DNA of 64,000 nt from RYN-230 sp963782185. Its GTDB lineage: Bacteria > Actinomycetota > Actinomycetes > Streptosporangiales > Streptosporangiaceae. Under the pieces are notes generated by a model, which made no database searches, was not told the origin of the DNA, and worked only from the letters and a program-made list of their open reading frames with translations. The stretch spans positions 62,001 to 126,000 of the forward strand of contig CAWAJB010000009.1 of assembly GCA_963782185.1 (NCBI GenBank), written 5' to 3'. The position numbers and the translations under genes were made by a program. Position 1 is the first letter of the stretch, and every line of letters begins with the position of its first letter. Shown here one piece after another: positions 8,727 through 17,367 of this stretch.

Positions 8727-9355
8727 GCGCGGCTCAGCTTGCGCAGCGCGGCCCGCAGCGCGACGGACACGTCCACGTCCCCGGCGGGGCCGCCAGCCAG
8801 CTCGGCGGCGACGGCCGCGATGGCCTGCTCGGCGTCGCGGCCGACCCAGCCCAGGTTGACCAGGCCGGCCCGGACCTGATCGCGCCACAGCGCGGTGCCG
8901 CCCGGGACCGCCCCGGCACCGGGCGGCGGCCCCATGATGCCCGCCGGGGCGGCGGGCGAGCCGAGCCGGCCCGCCAGCTCCAGCACGATTCGCTGTGCCC
9001 CCTTGCGGCCGATGCCCGGCACCCGGGTCAGCGCGGCCACGTCTTCCGCGGCGATGGCCTGCCGCAGCCCGTCCGGGCTGAACGAGGCCAGCATGGCCAG
9101 GGCCAGCCGCGGGCCGACCCCGCTGGCCGTCTGCACCAGCTCGAACACGTCGCGCTCGTCGTCGCTGGCGAACCCGTACAGGGTCAGGGCGTCCTCGCGG
9201 ACGACCAGCGAGGTGGCGACCCGGGCCCGCTCGCCGGTGCGCAGCGTGGCCAGCGTGCCGGGCGTGGCCTGCACCAGCAGCCCCACCCCGCCGACCTCGA
9301 TCACCGCCCCCTCCGGGGCGATCGCGCACACGATCCCGTCCAGATGGGATATCAC
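8723..9355 (-). CDS. ruvA: Holliday junction branch migration protein RuvA
   Basis: Tetrameric junction-binding partner of RuvB. The OB-fold N-terminus (ISHLDGIVCAIAPEGAVIEV) is followed by the paired helix-hairpin-helix region (TASGVGPRLALAMLA, then LTRVPGIGRKGAQRIVLEL). A flexible Pro/Gly linker leads to the small C-terminal RuvB-binding domain. The GTG start at 9355 is chosen because AGGAGG lies about 7 bases upstream and it overlaps the ruvC stop as GTGA. About 210 residues, normal for the family. Confidence 0.96.
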   Translation of the reverse strand: MISHLDGIVCAIAPEGAVIEVGGVGLLVQATPGTLATLRTGERARVATSLVVREDALTLYGFASDDERDVFELVQTASGVGPRLALAMLASFSPDGLRQAIAAEDVAALTRVPGIGRKGAQRIVLELAGRLGSPAAPAGIMGPPPGAGAVPGGTALWRDQVRAGLVNLGWVGRDAEQAIAAVAAELAGGPAGDVDVSVALRAALRKLSRA

Positions 9356-9972
9356 CGCAGGCCTCCTGCATGCGTCCGGGGGATGGCGGCGGCCGATGGT
9401 CCGGGGAGGGGAGGCGCGCCGGAGGCGCGTCCTCGCCGAGCCGGCTGGCCCGGGGGGGCGCCCCCCCGGGCCAGCAGAGCCGCGGTTCCCAGCCGGGTCT
9501 GCGGGCCGCGCCAGAGGTGGCAGATGGCCAGGGCGAGGGCGTCGGCCGTGTCCGCGGGCTTCGGCGGGTCGGCCAGCCGGAGCAGCCGCATCACCATGGC
9601 GGTCACCTGGGTCTTGTCGGCCCGCCCGCTCCCGGTCACCGCGGCCTTCACCTCGCTCGGCGTGTGCAGCGCGACCGGCAGGCCGCGCCGGGCCGCGCAC
9701 AGCACAGCCACCGCGCCCGCCTGCGCGGTGCCCATCACGGTCCGCACGTTGTGCTGGCTGAACACGCGCTCCACCGCCACGGCGTCCGGATGGTGCTCGG
9801 CCAGCCAGGAGTCGATCTCCACTTCCAGGGCGAGCAGCCGGGCCCCGATGTCCGCGGTGGGCGCGGTCCGCGCCACGCCCGCGGCGACCAGGCCGGGGGG
9901 CCTGCCGGGGGAGCCTTCCACCACGCCAAGCCCGCACCGGGTCAGTCCCGGGTCGACGCCGAGCACCCGCAT
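9352..9972 (-). CDS. ruvC: Crossover junction endodeoxyribonuclease RuvC
   Basis: Resolves Holliday junctions. It has the RNase H-like opening MRVLGVDPGLTRCGLGVVEG with the first catalytic Asp, VAVERVFSQHNVRTVMGTAQA with the conserved Glu, and an ADTADALALAICH segment with the final acidic residues. The ATG at 9972 fits the family N-terminus, so upstream codons of the open frame are excluded. The last 40 or so residues are unusual: they read through a GC hairpin repeat (9452-9483) and give a low-complexity tail (LLARGGAPPGQPARRG) not needed for the fold. It overlaps ruvA. Confidence 0.94.
   Translation of the reverse strand: MRVLGVDPGLTRCGLGVVEGSPGRPPGLVAAGVARTAPTADIGARLLALEVEIDSWLAEHHPDAVAVERVFSQHNVRTVMGTAQAGAVAVLCAARRGLPVALHTPSEVKAAVTGSGRADKTQVTAMVMRLLRLADPPKPADTADALALAICHLWRGPQTRLGTAALLARGGAPPGQPARRGRASGAPPLPGPSAAAIPRTHAGGLR
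9452..9483. repeat. GC hairpin element inside the 3' end of ruvC
   Basis: CCCGGGGGGGCGCCCCCCCGGG followed by CCAGCAGAGCC matches the element 3' of ruvB. It lies within the last third of ruvC and codes for part of its C-terminal tail. Confidence 0.6.
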
Positions 9973-10167
9973 GTGCGCTCCATCCCGGCCGGCCCGTCGA
10001 TCCGGGCTATCACGAACACGTGTTCGGTCGGGACTGACCCTACCGGCCGGGGGCGCCCGGCGCGCCCAGCATGCCCGGCGTGTCGGCATTCCCCGCGGCT
10101 GCGGGCCGGCCCGTGCCCCCCGCGACAGCAGATAACGAGAACCGTCCCGGGCCCTCCCCCGGGCGGC

Positions 10168-11415
10168 TCAGAAGAATTCGAGCATGAACGCGTCCGCGCC
10201 GAACGCCGCGTCCAGGGCCGCATCGGCGCCCGGGTCACCGCCGGCCGCCAGCCCGGCGCGGCGCAGCGTGGCCAGCGGGATGCCGCCGTACAGCGCGGCG
10301 AACCCGCGCGGCCCGAGGGCCAGCGCGCCCGGGCCGGGCCCGGCCGGGGTGAGCGTGCCCGTGCCGCCACCCACGTCCAGCGTCCACCAGCCGTCCTGGC
10401 CCGGGCGGTCCGGGTCGGCCAGGCGGAGGACGGCGGTCAGCCCGACCCCGGGCGGGAAACCCCGCGCGGCGACGGCCGGTGCCGCGTCCACCACCCGGAG
10501 CATCCAGGGCTCCCGGGCGGTCAGCCGCACCTCGGGGTCGGTCGTCAGCCACTTGACCGGGTCGGCTGGCGCGGCCGCCGCCCGGACAGTTTGAGCTATA
10601 GAGGAATGTGAGGCGACCACGCTCCACAAGGCCCGGGTGGCCGCGGCCGAGCCGGCCACGGCCCGCTCCACCAGGAGCTCGTCGTTGCCCTGCTGCCAGC
10701 GGTAGGCCAGGAACGCGTCCGGCGCCAGGTAGGCGAAGCGGTGCTCACCGCCGAGCCACAGGGCCACGGACGGCTCGTCGCGGGTGTTCGGGCCGCAGTC
10801 GCGCAGGTCCTGGTGCACCCGGCCGGTGACGGTCAGCACCTCGGCGGCGTCGCCGGGGCCGACCCGGCGCAGCCCCGGGTCCGGGCCGGCCGGCGGTGCG
10901 GCCAGCGCCGGCGCGTCGCCGGGCAGGTCCGCCCGGGGCAGGGCCTCCCGGGGCAGGGCCGCGTCGGGGCTGACCAGGGAACGCAGCGCGTGGGACGGGA
11001 TCGCGAGGCGGCTCAGGCTGCCCGCGATCTCCCAGCCCAGTGAGCGGTACAGCGCCATGGTGGCGGGATAGAGCACGGACACCGGGTAGCCGCGCTCGCC
11101 GATCAGCCTGAGCAGGGCCCGCATCAGCGTGCGGCCGGCGCCCCGCCCGCGTTCCTCGGGCGCCACCATGACGTTGGCCACCCCGGCCATCGGCACCGGC
11201 CGGCCGTGCCACCACTGGATCATGTCGTGGTACTGGGCGGCGGCCAGCATCCGGCCGCCGGCGAAGGCACCCAGGTACCGGCCGGCCGCGATGGCGGCAC
11301 CGGTGGATTCCCGCCAGCGCGGCTGGTCGGCCCGCGCGATCGGCCCGAAGGCCCGGACACTCAGGTCGAGCAGCGCACCGGGGTCGTCACCCGGACCCAG
11401 TTCCCTGATATCCAC
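10168..11415 (-). CDS. Eis-like GNAT N-acetyltransferase
   Basis: Predicted acetyl-CoA-dependent amine acetyltransferase of the Eis type. These proteins have two GNAT folds and an SCP2-like C-terminal domain, and some acetylate aminoglycosides. The first GNAT domain shows the acetyl-CoA loop VMVAPEERGRGAGRTLM and LYPATMALYRSLGWE. The C-terminal part resembles the sterol-carrier-like domain (GTLTPAGPGPGALALGPRGFAALYGG), and the protein ends in FMLEFF. In Eis the terminal carboxylate takes part in catalysis, so this conserved aromatic end fits. GTG start, four bases from the yebC stop. The true substrate cannot be told from sequence. Confidence 0.85.
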   Translation of the reverse strand: MDIRELGPGDDPGALLDLSVRAFGPIARADQPRWRESTGAAIAAGRYLGAFAGGRMLAAAQYHDMIQWWHGRPVPMAGVANVMVAPEERGRGAGRTLMRALLRLIGERGYPVSVLYPATMALYRSLGWEIAGSLSRLAIPSHALRSLVSPDAALPREALPRADLPGDAPALAAPPAGPDPGLRRVGPGDAAEVLTVTGRVHQDLRDCGPNTRDEPSVALWLGGEHRFAYLAPDAFLAYRWQQGNDELLVERAVAGSAAATRALWSVVASHSSIAQTVRAAAAPADPVKWLTTDPEVRLTAREPWMLRVVDAAPAVAARGFPPGVGLTAVLRLADPDRPGQDGWWTLDVGGGTGTLTPAGPGPGALALGPRGFAALYGGIPLATLRRAGLAAGGDPGADAALDAAFGADAFMLEFF

Positions 11416-11418
11416 GCG

Positions 11419-12171
11419 TCAGCCGAGCTTCTCCATGACCTCGTCGGGCACCGAGTAGTTCGCGTACACGTCCTGGACGTCGTCAGAGTCCTCGACCGCC
11501 TCGATCAGCCGGAACACCCGCTTGGCCTGCTCCTCGTCCAGTTCCACCTCGACGGTGGGCAGGAACGCGGCCTCGGCGGAGTCGTACTCGATCCCGGCCG
11601 CCTGCAGCGCGCTGCGCACGGCCAGGAGGTCGTGCGGCTCGCTGATCACCTCGAACGACTCGCCCAGGTCGTTGACCTCCTCGGCGCCCGCGTCGAGCAC
11701 CGCGGTGAGCACGTCGTCCTCGCCGGCCCGGTCGGCCTTGGGCACGATCACCACGCCCTTGCGGTGGAACAGGTAGGACACCGAGCCGGGGTCGGCCATG
11801 GTCCCGCCGTTGCGGGTCAGCGCGGTCCGCACGTCGGCGGCGGCCCGGTTCCGGTTGTCGGTCAGGCACTCCACGAGCACCGCGACCCCGCCGGGGGCGT
11901 ACCCCTCGTAGCTGATGTTCTCGTACGCGGCGCCGCCCGCTTCCAGGCCCGCGCCGCGCCGGATGGCCCGGTCGATGTTCTCGTTCGGCACCGAGTTCTT
12001 CTTGGCCTTCTGCACGGCGTCATACAAGGTGGGGTTGCCGGCCGGGTCCGCGCCCCCGGTCCGCGCCGCCACCTCGACGTTCTTGATCAGCTTGGCGAAG
12101 AGCTTGCCCCGCCGGGCGTCGATGACCGCCTTCTTATGCTTGGTCGTGGCCCACTTGGAGTGGCCGCTCAT
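11419..12171 (-). CDS. YebC/PmpR-family (TACO1-like) protein
   Basis: Widely conserved cytosolic protein, described as a DNA-binding regulator in some bacteria and linked to translation in others. The N-terminus MSGHSKWATTKHKKAVIDARRGKLFAKLIKNVE is diagnostic (residues 1-33). ENISYEGYAPGGVAVLVECLTDNRNR and the C-terminal EAVEDSDDVQDVYANY also match. 250 residues, standard. It starts within the pdxT stop codon (ATGA) and precedes the Eis-like gene and ruvC. The pdxT-yebC-ruvC neighbourhood is typical of actinobacteria. Confidence 0.96.
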   Translation of the reverse strand: MSGHSKWATTKHKKAVIDARRGKLFAKLIKNVEVAARTGGADPAGNPTLYDAVQKAKKNSVPNENIDRAIRRGAGLEAGGAAYENISYEGYAPGGVAVLVECLTDNRNRAAADVRTALTRNGGTMADPGSVSYLFHRKGVVIVPKADRAGEDDVLTAVLDAGAEEVNDLGESFEVISEPHDLLAVRSALQAAGIEYDSAEAAFLPTVEVELDEEQAKRVFRLIEAVEDSDDVQDVYANYSVPDEVMEKLG

Positions 12172-12803
12172 ATCCGATCCCTCACCATGTCAACAAACAG
12201 CTTGTGCACCCGCAGGTCCCCGGTCAGCTCGGGGTGGAACGCGGTGGCCAGCGCCGGGCCCTGCCGGACCGCGACGATCCTACCGGTGCCCGGGTCAGCG
12301 CCGAGTATCTCGACCTCCGGGCCGGTGTCCTCGACCCACGGCGCCCGGATGAACACCGCGCGCAGCGCCGGCCCGGGTACGCCGGCCAGCGGGATGTCCG
12401 CCTCGAACGAGTCCACCTGCCGGCCGAACGCGTTGCGCCGGACGGTCATGTCGATGCCGCCGAAGGTCTCCTGCCCCGCGATCCCGTCCAGCAGCCGGTC
12501 GGCCAGCATGATCATGCCCGCGCAGGACCCGAAAACCGGCATCCCACCGCTGATCCGCTTGCGCAGCGGCTCGGTCAGCTCGAAGATCTCGGCGAGCTTC
12601 CAGATCGTGCTGGACTCCCCGCCCGGGATGACCAGCCCGTCGGCCTGGTCGAGCTCGCCCGGCCGGCGGATCCGCAGCGGCCGGGCCCCGGCCGCTTCCA
12701 GCGCCCTGAAGTGCTCGTTCACATCACCCTGGAGGGAGAGCACGCCCACGGCCGGTCCCCCCACGCGGGCGGGCCCCCCTCCAGCGGGGATGTGGTCGGG
12801 CAT
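12168..12803 (-). CDS. pdxT: Pyridoxal 5'-phosphate synthase glutaminase subunit PdxT
   Basis: Class I glutamine amidotransferase that supplies ammonia to PdxS for PLP synthesis. It shows GVLSLQGDVNEHF, the oxyanion motif IPGGESSTIWKLAE, the nucleophile elbow VFGSCAGMIML with catalytic Cys, and the C-terminal TAFHPELTGD with His and Glu. The ATG at 12803 has GGAAGG just upstream. The start carries about 15 extra Gly/Pro residues before the core. Its partner pdxS is nearby, but a Clp-N gene lies between them. Confidence 0.96.
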   Translation of the reverse strand: MPDHIPAGGGPARVGGPAVGVLSLQGDVNEHFRALEAAGARPLRIRRPGELDQADGLVIPGGESSTIWKLAEIFELTEPLRKRISGGMPVFGSCAGMIMLADRLLDGIAGQETFGGIDMTVRRNAFGRQVDSFEADIPLAGVPGPALRAVFIRAPWVEDTGPEVEILGADPGTGRIVAVRQGPALATAFHPELTGDLRVHKLFVDMVRDRI

Positions 12804-12916
12804 GGCGGATCCTTCCGGGCGGTACCTCCGGGCACGGGGGGCTGCTTCGAGCGTAGCGGCCTGTACGCAACACCCGGAACAGGGCAGATCTTCCCGCTTA
12901 CCGGCCCCCGCTGCGC

Positions 12917-13537
12917 TCAGCCCGCCTCCGGGCCCGCCTTGCCGATCCCCAGATGCCGCTCCAGGGCGGCCAGCCGGCGGTCGATCGAGCGGAGCCGGGC
13001 GATGACCTCCGCCACCTGGGCGGGTGAGCCCACGATGCGCACGTCGGGCCCGATGCTGGTCAGCCGGGCCTCCATCTCGCCGCCCGGCTCGCCTTCCCCG
13101 CCGCCGCCCCGGACGAGCTCCAGGACCTTCTCCCGGGTCTGGTCCGGGCCCGCACCCAGATCGACGAGGACATGCGCGGCCACGCCCTCGCCCTCGCGGA
13201 TGAGGCCGAGCAGGATGTGCTCAGTGCCGATGTAGTCGTTGCCGAGCTCCAGCGCCTCACGGAGCGAGAGCTCGAGGACCTTCTTGGCCCGGGGCGTGAA
13301 CGGGATGTGTCCCGACGGCGGCTCCGAGCCGCGGCCGATGATCTCCGTGACCCTGGCCCGCGTCTCATCCAGGCTGATGCCCAGGGCGTCCAGGGCTGCT
13401 ACGGCCACGCCCTCGCCATCGCGCAGCAACCCGAGCAGGATGTGCTCGGTGCCGATGTAGTTGTGATCGAGTTCCCTGGCCTCGTCCTGGGCCAGGACGA
13501 TGACCCGGCGGGCCCGGTCGGTGAACCTCTCGAACAT
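12917..13537 (-). CDS. Stand-alone Clp N-terminal-domain protein
   Basis: Two ClpC/ClpA-type N-terminal repeats fill the first two thirds: MFERFTDRARRVIVLAQDEA with YIGTEHILLGLLRDGEGVA, then FTPRAKKVLELSLREALELG with YIGTEHILLGLIREGEGVA. These repeats normally bind substrates or adaptors at the head of a Clp ATPase. No AAA+ domain follows. The remaining 60 residues form a Gly/Glu linker and a predicted helical segment (AEVIARLRSIDRRLAALERHL) that may be coiled. It could act as an adaptor or decoy for ClpC; that is inference. GGGGAG lies about 7 bases before the ATG. It sits between pdxS and pdxT on the same strand. Confidence 0.88.
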   Translation of the reverse strand: MFERFTDRARRVIVLAQDEARELDHNYIGTEHILLGLLRDGEGVAVAALDALGISLDETRARVTEIIGRGSEPPSGHIPFTPRAKKVLELSLREALELGNDYIGTEHILLGLIREGEGVAAHVLVDLGAGPDQTREKVLELVRGGGGEGEPGGEMEARLTSIGPDVRIVGSPAQVAEVIARLRSIDRRLAALERHLGIGKAGPEAG

Positions 13538-13641
13538 GAGCCGCTCCCCACGGAGGGTGACGACGGTGCAGGAACCGGGACGGGCCGCGGTGCCAGGAGG
13601 CTGGCGTGGTCACCAGGACCGGGCGGGGCGGCGGCCCGGGG

Positions 13642-14559
13642 TCACCAGCCGCGGCTGGCGTAGCGGTCGGCGGGGGGCAGGGTGTCGGTGCTGATCCCGA
13701 CCATGGGCTCACCGAGCCCGCGGGAAACCTTGGCCACCACGTCCGGGTCGTCGTGGAAGGTGGTGGCCTTCACGATCGCGGCGGCGCGGGCGGCCGGGTC
13801 ACCGGACTTGAAGATCCCGGATCCGACGAACACCCCCTCGGCGCCGAGCTGCATCATCATGGCCGCGTCCGCCGGGGTGGCGATGCCGCCCGCGGTGAAC
13901 AGCACGACCGGCAGCTTGCCCAGCCGGGCGACCTCGGCAACCAGCTCGTAAGGGGCCTGCAGGTCCTTGGCGGCCGTGTACAGCTCCTCCTCCGGCAGCG
14001 TGGCGAGCCCGCGGATGGCGCGGGAGATCGAGCGCATGTGCCGGGTGGCCTCCACCACGTTGCCGGTGCCCGCCTCGCCCTTCGACCTGATCATGGCCGC
14101 ACCCTCGGCCAGCCGCCGGAGCGCCTCGCCCAGGTTGGTCGCGCCGCAGACGAAGGGGACCGTGAAGCCCCACTTGTCGACGTGGTGGGCCTCGTCGGCG
14201 GGCGTCAGCACCTCGGACTCGTCGATGTAGTCGACGCCGATGGCCTGGAGGACCTGCGCCTCCGCGAAGTGCCCGATCCGGCATTTGGCCATGACCGGGA
14301 TGGACACGGCCTGGATGATCCCGTCGATCATGTCGGGGTCGCTCATCCGGGCCACGCCGCCCTGGGCGCGGATGTCGGCCGGGACCCGCTCCAGGGCCAT
14401 CACCGCGACGGCCCCGGCATCCTCGGCGATCTTGGCCTGTTCCGGCGTCACCACGTCCATGATCACGCCGCCCTTGAGCATGTCCGCCATGCCCCGCTTG
14501 ACCCGCGCGGTGCCGGTCTCGGTGGGGCTCGCGGGGCTGGATGCGGTACTGCGTGACAC
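13642..14559 (-). CDS. pdxS: Pyridoxal 5'-phosphate synthase lyase subunit PdxS
   Basis: Builds PLP from ribose 5-phosphate, glyceraldehyde 3-phosphate and PdxT-derived ammonia. The core is near-identical to the family: TGTARVKRGMADMLKGGVIMDVV, then MARMSDPDMI-like VARMSDPDMIDGI, VMAKCRIGHFAEAQ, HVDKWGFTVPFVCGATNLGEA, and LFTAGGIATPADAAMMMQLGAEGVFVGSGIFKS. Catalytic lysines are present in both the TARVKRG/VMAKC region and HVDKW. A longer frame opens at an ATG at 14571, but the GTG at 14559 has GAGG about 6 bases upstream and gives the usual length of about 305 residues. Confidence 0.96.
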   Translation of the reverse strand: MSRSTASSPASPTETGTARVKRGMADMLKGGVIMDVVTPEQAKIAEDAGAVAVMALERVPADIRAQGGVARMSDPDMIDGIIQAVSIPVMAKCRIGHFAEAQVLQAIGVDYIDESEVLTPADEAHHVDKWGFTVPFVCGATNLGEALRRLAEGAAMIRSKGEAGTGNVVEATRHMRSISRAIRGLATLPEEELYTAAKDLQAPYELVAEVARLGKLPVVLFTAGGIATPADAAMMMQLGAEGVFVGSGIFKSGDPAARAAAIVKATTFHDDPDVVAKVSRGLGEPMVGISTDTLPPADRYASRGW

Positions 14560-14613
14560 GGTGAACCTCATTCGGATCGGCGGAGTTGTGTTAGGTCCAT
14601 GGTAGGCGGTCGG

Positions 14614-15177
14614 TCAGCTGGCGAAATGCGGCATATCGGAGCCGCCCGCCTCGCCGGTCGCGACGACCAGCGAATCGTCGATCTCGAAGAACACCGGCAT
14701 CGGCGCGCCCCCGGCCAGCCCCAGGACCCGGGCCAGCCAGCGGCGCCGGGCCGCCTGGGTGGCGGCCACCGCGTCGTTGTAGAACTTGCGGGCCAGGAAC
14801 ACCTGGTGCGCGGCGGCCTCCAGCTCGGCGAGCAGCTCGTCGGCGCTGCCCTGGCGGTCCAGCGAGGCCCGGAAACCGGGCTGGCTGAGCACCGCCCGCA
14901 GGGCCCGGGTCAGGTCGCTCTCGGCGAGCTCGTTGGGTTCCCCGGCCGCCCGCGCGTCGTGCGCGGCCCCGGCCAGCAGCAGGCTGGTCGCCGGGTCGAG
15001 CAGTCCGCACGCGGCCAGCTCCTGCGCCACCGAGCTGCGCCGGACCAGGGCGGCGTCGAGCGCGGCCCGGGCCTTGTCCACCCGGGCGTGCATCCGGTCG
15101 AGACGCCCGGCCCGCCAGGAGACGTAGACGCCGATGAGCACGGCGGCCACGGCGATGAGGATGACGTCGATCAGCAT
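14614..15177 (-). CDS. Membrane-anchored helical protein, LemA-like
   Basis: One N-terminal membrane helix (MLIDVILIAVAAVLIGVYVSW) is followed by a long, mostly helical domain with RVDKARAALDAALVRRSSVAQELA and ARKFYNDAVAATQAARR. This pattern (short N-terminal anchor, RR/DA helix, FYNDAV) resembles LemA-family proteins, though the match is by eye. Function unknown. 187 residues. It stands between pimA and pdxS, where mycobacteria have other small genes, and may share their transcript (70 bases from pimA). Confidence 0.65.
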   Translation of the reverse strand: MLIDVILIAVAAVLIGVYVSWRAGRLDRMHARVDKARAALDAALVRRSSVAQELAACGLLDPATSLLLAGAAHDARAAGEPNELAESDLTRALRAVLSQPGFRASLDRQGSADELLAELEAAAHQVFLARKFYNDAVAATQAARRRWLARVLGLAGGAPMPVFFEIDDSLVVATGEAGGSDMPHFAS

Positions 15178-15247
15178 CGGTCACTCATCCCGGGCCCGGC
15201 CGGCGCCCCGTGCCGCGCGGCGGCGCGCCCGGTGCGGCGGGCCGGGC

Positions 15248-16375
15248 TCACCGGGCCACCCCGACCTGGCCGTACGCGGCCACCACGGCCTCGTAGACGC
15301 GGACCACGTCACGGGCCACCACGGGCCAGTCGTAGGCCCGGACCGCCTCGGCGGCGGCCGCGGACAGGGCGGCCCGGCGCTCCGGGTCGTCGAGCAGCCG
15401 GGCGGCGGCCGCGGCCAGCGCCGCCGGGTCGCCGGTCTCGAACAGCTCACCGGCCCGGCCGCCGCGCAGGACCTGCCGGAACGCGTCCAGGTCGCTGGCC
15501 ACGATCGGTGCCCCGGCCGCCATGGCCTCGGCGAGCACGATGCCGAAGCTCTCACCGCCCGTGTTCGGCGCGCAGAAAACGTCCACGGAGTGGTAGACAC
15601 GGGCCTTGTCTTCCTCGCTGACCTGGCCGAGCAGGATCACCCGCGGGCGCAGCGGCGCGGGCACCTTGGCCAGCACGTCGCCGCCGTCCCCGGGCCCGGC
15701 GATCAGCAGCCGCAGCCCCGGCCGCTGGGCGCCCAGCTCGGCGAACGCGCGCAGCAGCACGTCCAGGCCCTTGCGGGGCTCGTCCATCCGGCCGAGGAAG
15801 CCGAGCGCGCCGCCTTCCCCAGGCCAGCCGGGCAGCGGGGTGGCCTTCTCGTACCGGCTCACGGTCACGCCGTTCGGGATCAGCACCGCGTCCCCGCCCA
15901 TGTGCTCGACCAGGGTGGTCCGGGCCGCCTCGGAGACCGCGATCCGCCCGGTGATCTTCTCCAGCGCGGTCTGCAGGGCCGGGTAGGCGGCGTGCATGAC
16001 GCGCGACCGCGGGGTGGCGGTATGCACGGTGGCCACGATCGGCCCGTCCGCCACCCAGCAGGCCAGCAGGGACAGGCTGGGCGCGGCCGGCTCGTGCACG
16101 TGCAGGACGTCGAACCCGCCCTCCTTGACCCAGCGCCGGACGCGGCTGGCGGACAGGAAACCGAACGCCAGGCGGGCCACCGAGCCGTTGTAGGGCACCG
16201 GGACCGCGCGGCCGGCGGGCACCAGGTAAGCCGGCAGCGGGGTGTCGTCGTCGGCGGGCGAGATCACGGACACCTCGTGCCCCAGCCCGATCAGCGCCTC
16301 GGCCAGGTCCCGGATGTGCTGCTGCACCCCGCCGGGGACGGCCCAGGTGTAGGGGCAGACGATGCCGACTCTCAC
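15248..16375 (-). CDS. pimA: Phosphatidylinositol alpha-mannosyltransferase PimA
   Basis: GT4-family enzyme that transfers the first mannose from GDP-mannose to phosphatidylinositol on the cytoplasmic face of the membrane, starting PIM synthesis. The N-terminus MRVGIVCPYTWAVPGGVQQHIRDLAEAL carries the GGVQ lipid/nucleotide loop. VLHVHEPAAPSLSLLAC, VATVHTATPRS and IPNGV are typical, and the C-terminal domain has FLGRMDEPRKGLDVLLRAF and GESFGIVLAEAMAAGAPIVASDL with the E-x7-E signature. The GTG start overlaps the acyltransferase stop (GTGA). Third gene of the pgsA-acyltransferase-pimA operon. Confidence 0.94.
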   Translation of the reverse strand: MRVGIVCPYTWAVPGGVQQHIRDLAEALIGLGHEVSVISPADDDTPLPAYLVPAGRAVPVPYNGSVARLAFGFLSASRVRRWVKEGGFDVLHVHEPAAPSLSLLACWVADGPIVATVHTATPRSRVMHAAYPALQTALEKITGRIAVSEAARTTLVEHMGGDAVLIPNGVTVSRYEKATPLPGWPGEGGALGFLGRMDEPRKGLDVLLRAFAELGAQRPGLRLLIAGPGDGGDVLAKVPAPLRPRVILLGQVSEEDKARVYHSVDVFCAPNTGGESFGIVLAEAMAAGAPIVASDLDAFRQVLRGGRAGELFETGDPAALAAAAARLLDDPERRAALSAAAAEAVRAYDWPVVARDVVRVYEAVVAAYGQVGVAR

Positions 16376-17367
16376 GGCCCGCCGCCCGTGCCGGGGCCGG
16401 GGGCGCCGGGGGCCGCGCTGGCCGCCTCGCTCTCGCCGCGGGCCGCGCGGTCCGCCGCGGCCAGCCGCTCCGGGTCAAGATCCGCGACGAAGACCTTCTG
16501 GAGCATGTGCCAGTCCTGCGGATGGGCCCGGATCCCGTCCTCGAAGTCGCGGGCGACCGCCTGGGTCATGACCGCGACCTTCTCCCGGCGGGTGCCGGCC
16601 GGCGGGACCGGGACCTCGTCGTAGATGCGGGCCCCCCAGCCGTCGCCGTCGAACCACAGGGTCGCGGGCAGCAGCGCCGCCCCGGTCTGCACGGCCAGCG
16701 CGGCCGGGCCGGCCATCATCCGCGCCTTCTCCCCGAAGTACTCCACCTCGATGCCCCGGCCGGTGACGTCCCGGTCGGAGACCAGGCAGACCAGGCCCCC
16801 GGCGCGCAGCCGCTGGGCCAGCACGCCGAACCGGCTGTCCCCACCGCTGGCCGGAAGCACTTCCATGCCGAGGCCCTCGCGGAAATCCAGGAACCGCCGG
16901 AACAGGGACTCGGGCCTGAGCCGCTCGGCGACCGTGGTGAACTTCCCCACCCCGCGGCCGATGATCCAGGCCCCGGCCAGCTCGTAGTTGCCGGTGTGCG
17001 GCAGGGCGATGATCACCCCGCGTCCCGCGGCCAGGTTCCCCTGCAGTTTCTCCTCGCCGGTCACGTGCATGTCCGCCTGGATCCGGTCCTGCCCCAGCAC
17101 GGGCAGCCGGAACGCCTCCAGCCAGTAGCGGGCGTACGAGCGCATGGTCTGCCGGGACAGCGCGCGCAGTTCCTTGCCGGTGGCGGACGGGCCGGTCACC
17201 CGGCGCAGGTTCGCCTCGAGCACCTGGACCTGGGGTCCCTGGCGGCGCCAGAAGGTGTCGGCGCCGAACCGGAAGGCGCCGCGGGCCCAGGATTCCGGGA
17301 CCCGGCACACCAGGGTCCAGCCCAGGGCGTACGCGGCGTCGGTCAGCCGGTCCCGTACCGAGGTCAC
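16372..17367 (-). CDS. Phosphatidylinositol mannoside acyltransferase (PatA-like, LpxL/HtrB family)
   Basis: Transfers an acyl chain to a mannose of early PIMs. The family signature H-x4-E is visible as IIALPHTGNYELAGAWI at about residues 127-143. The downstream substrate region FRRFLDFREGLGMEVLPASGGDS and the LVCLVSDRDVTGRGIEVEYFGEKARM segment match bacterial lysophospholipid acyltransferases of this group. 331 residues. It overlaps both pgsA (upstream) and pimA (downstream) by four bases, a tight operon that supports the PIM role. The C-terminus has an Ala/Gly/Pro tail. Confidence 0.9.
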   Translation of the reverse strand: MTSVRDRLTDAAYALGWTLVCRVPESWARGAFRFGADTFWRRQGPQVQVLEANLRRVTGPSATGKELRALSRQTMRSYARYWLEAFRLPVLGQDRIQADMHVTGEEKLQGNLAAGRGVIIALPHTGNYELAGAWIIGRGVGKFTTVAERLRPESLFRRFLDFREGLGMEVLPASGGDSRFGVLAQRLRAGGLVCLVSDRDVTGRGIEVEYFGEKARMMAGPAALAVQTGAALLPATLWFDGDGWGARIYDEVPVPPAGTRREKVAVMTQAVARDFEDGIRAHPQDWHMLQKVFVADLDPERLAAADRAARGESEAASAAPGAPGPGTGGGP

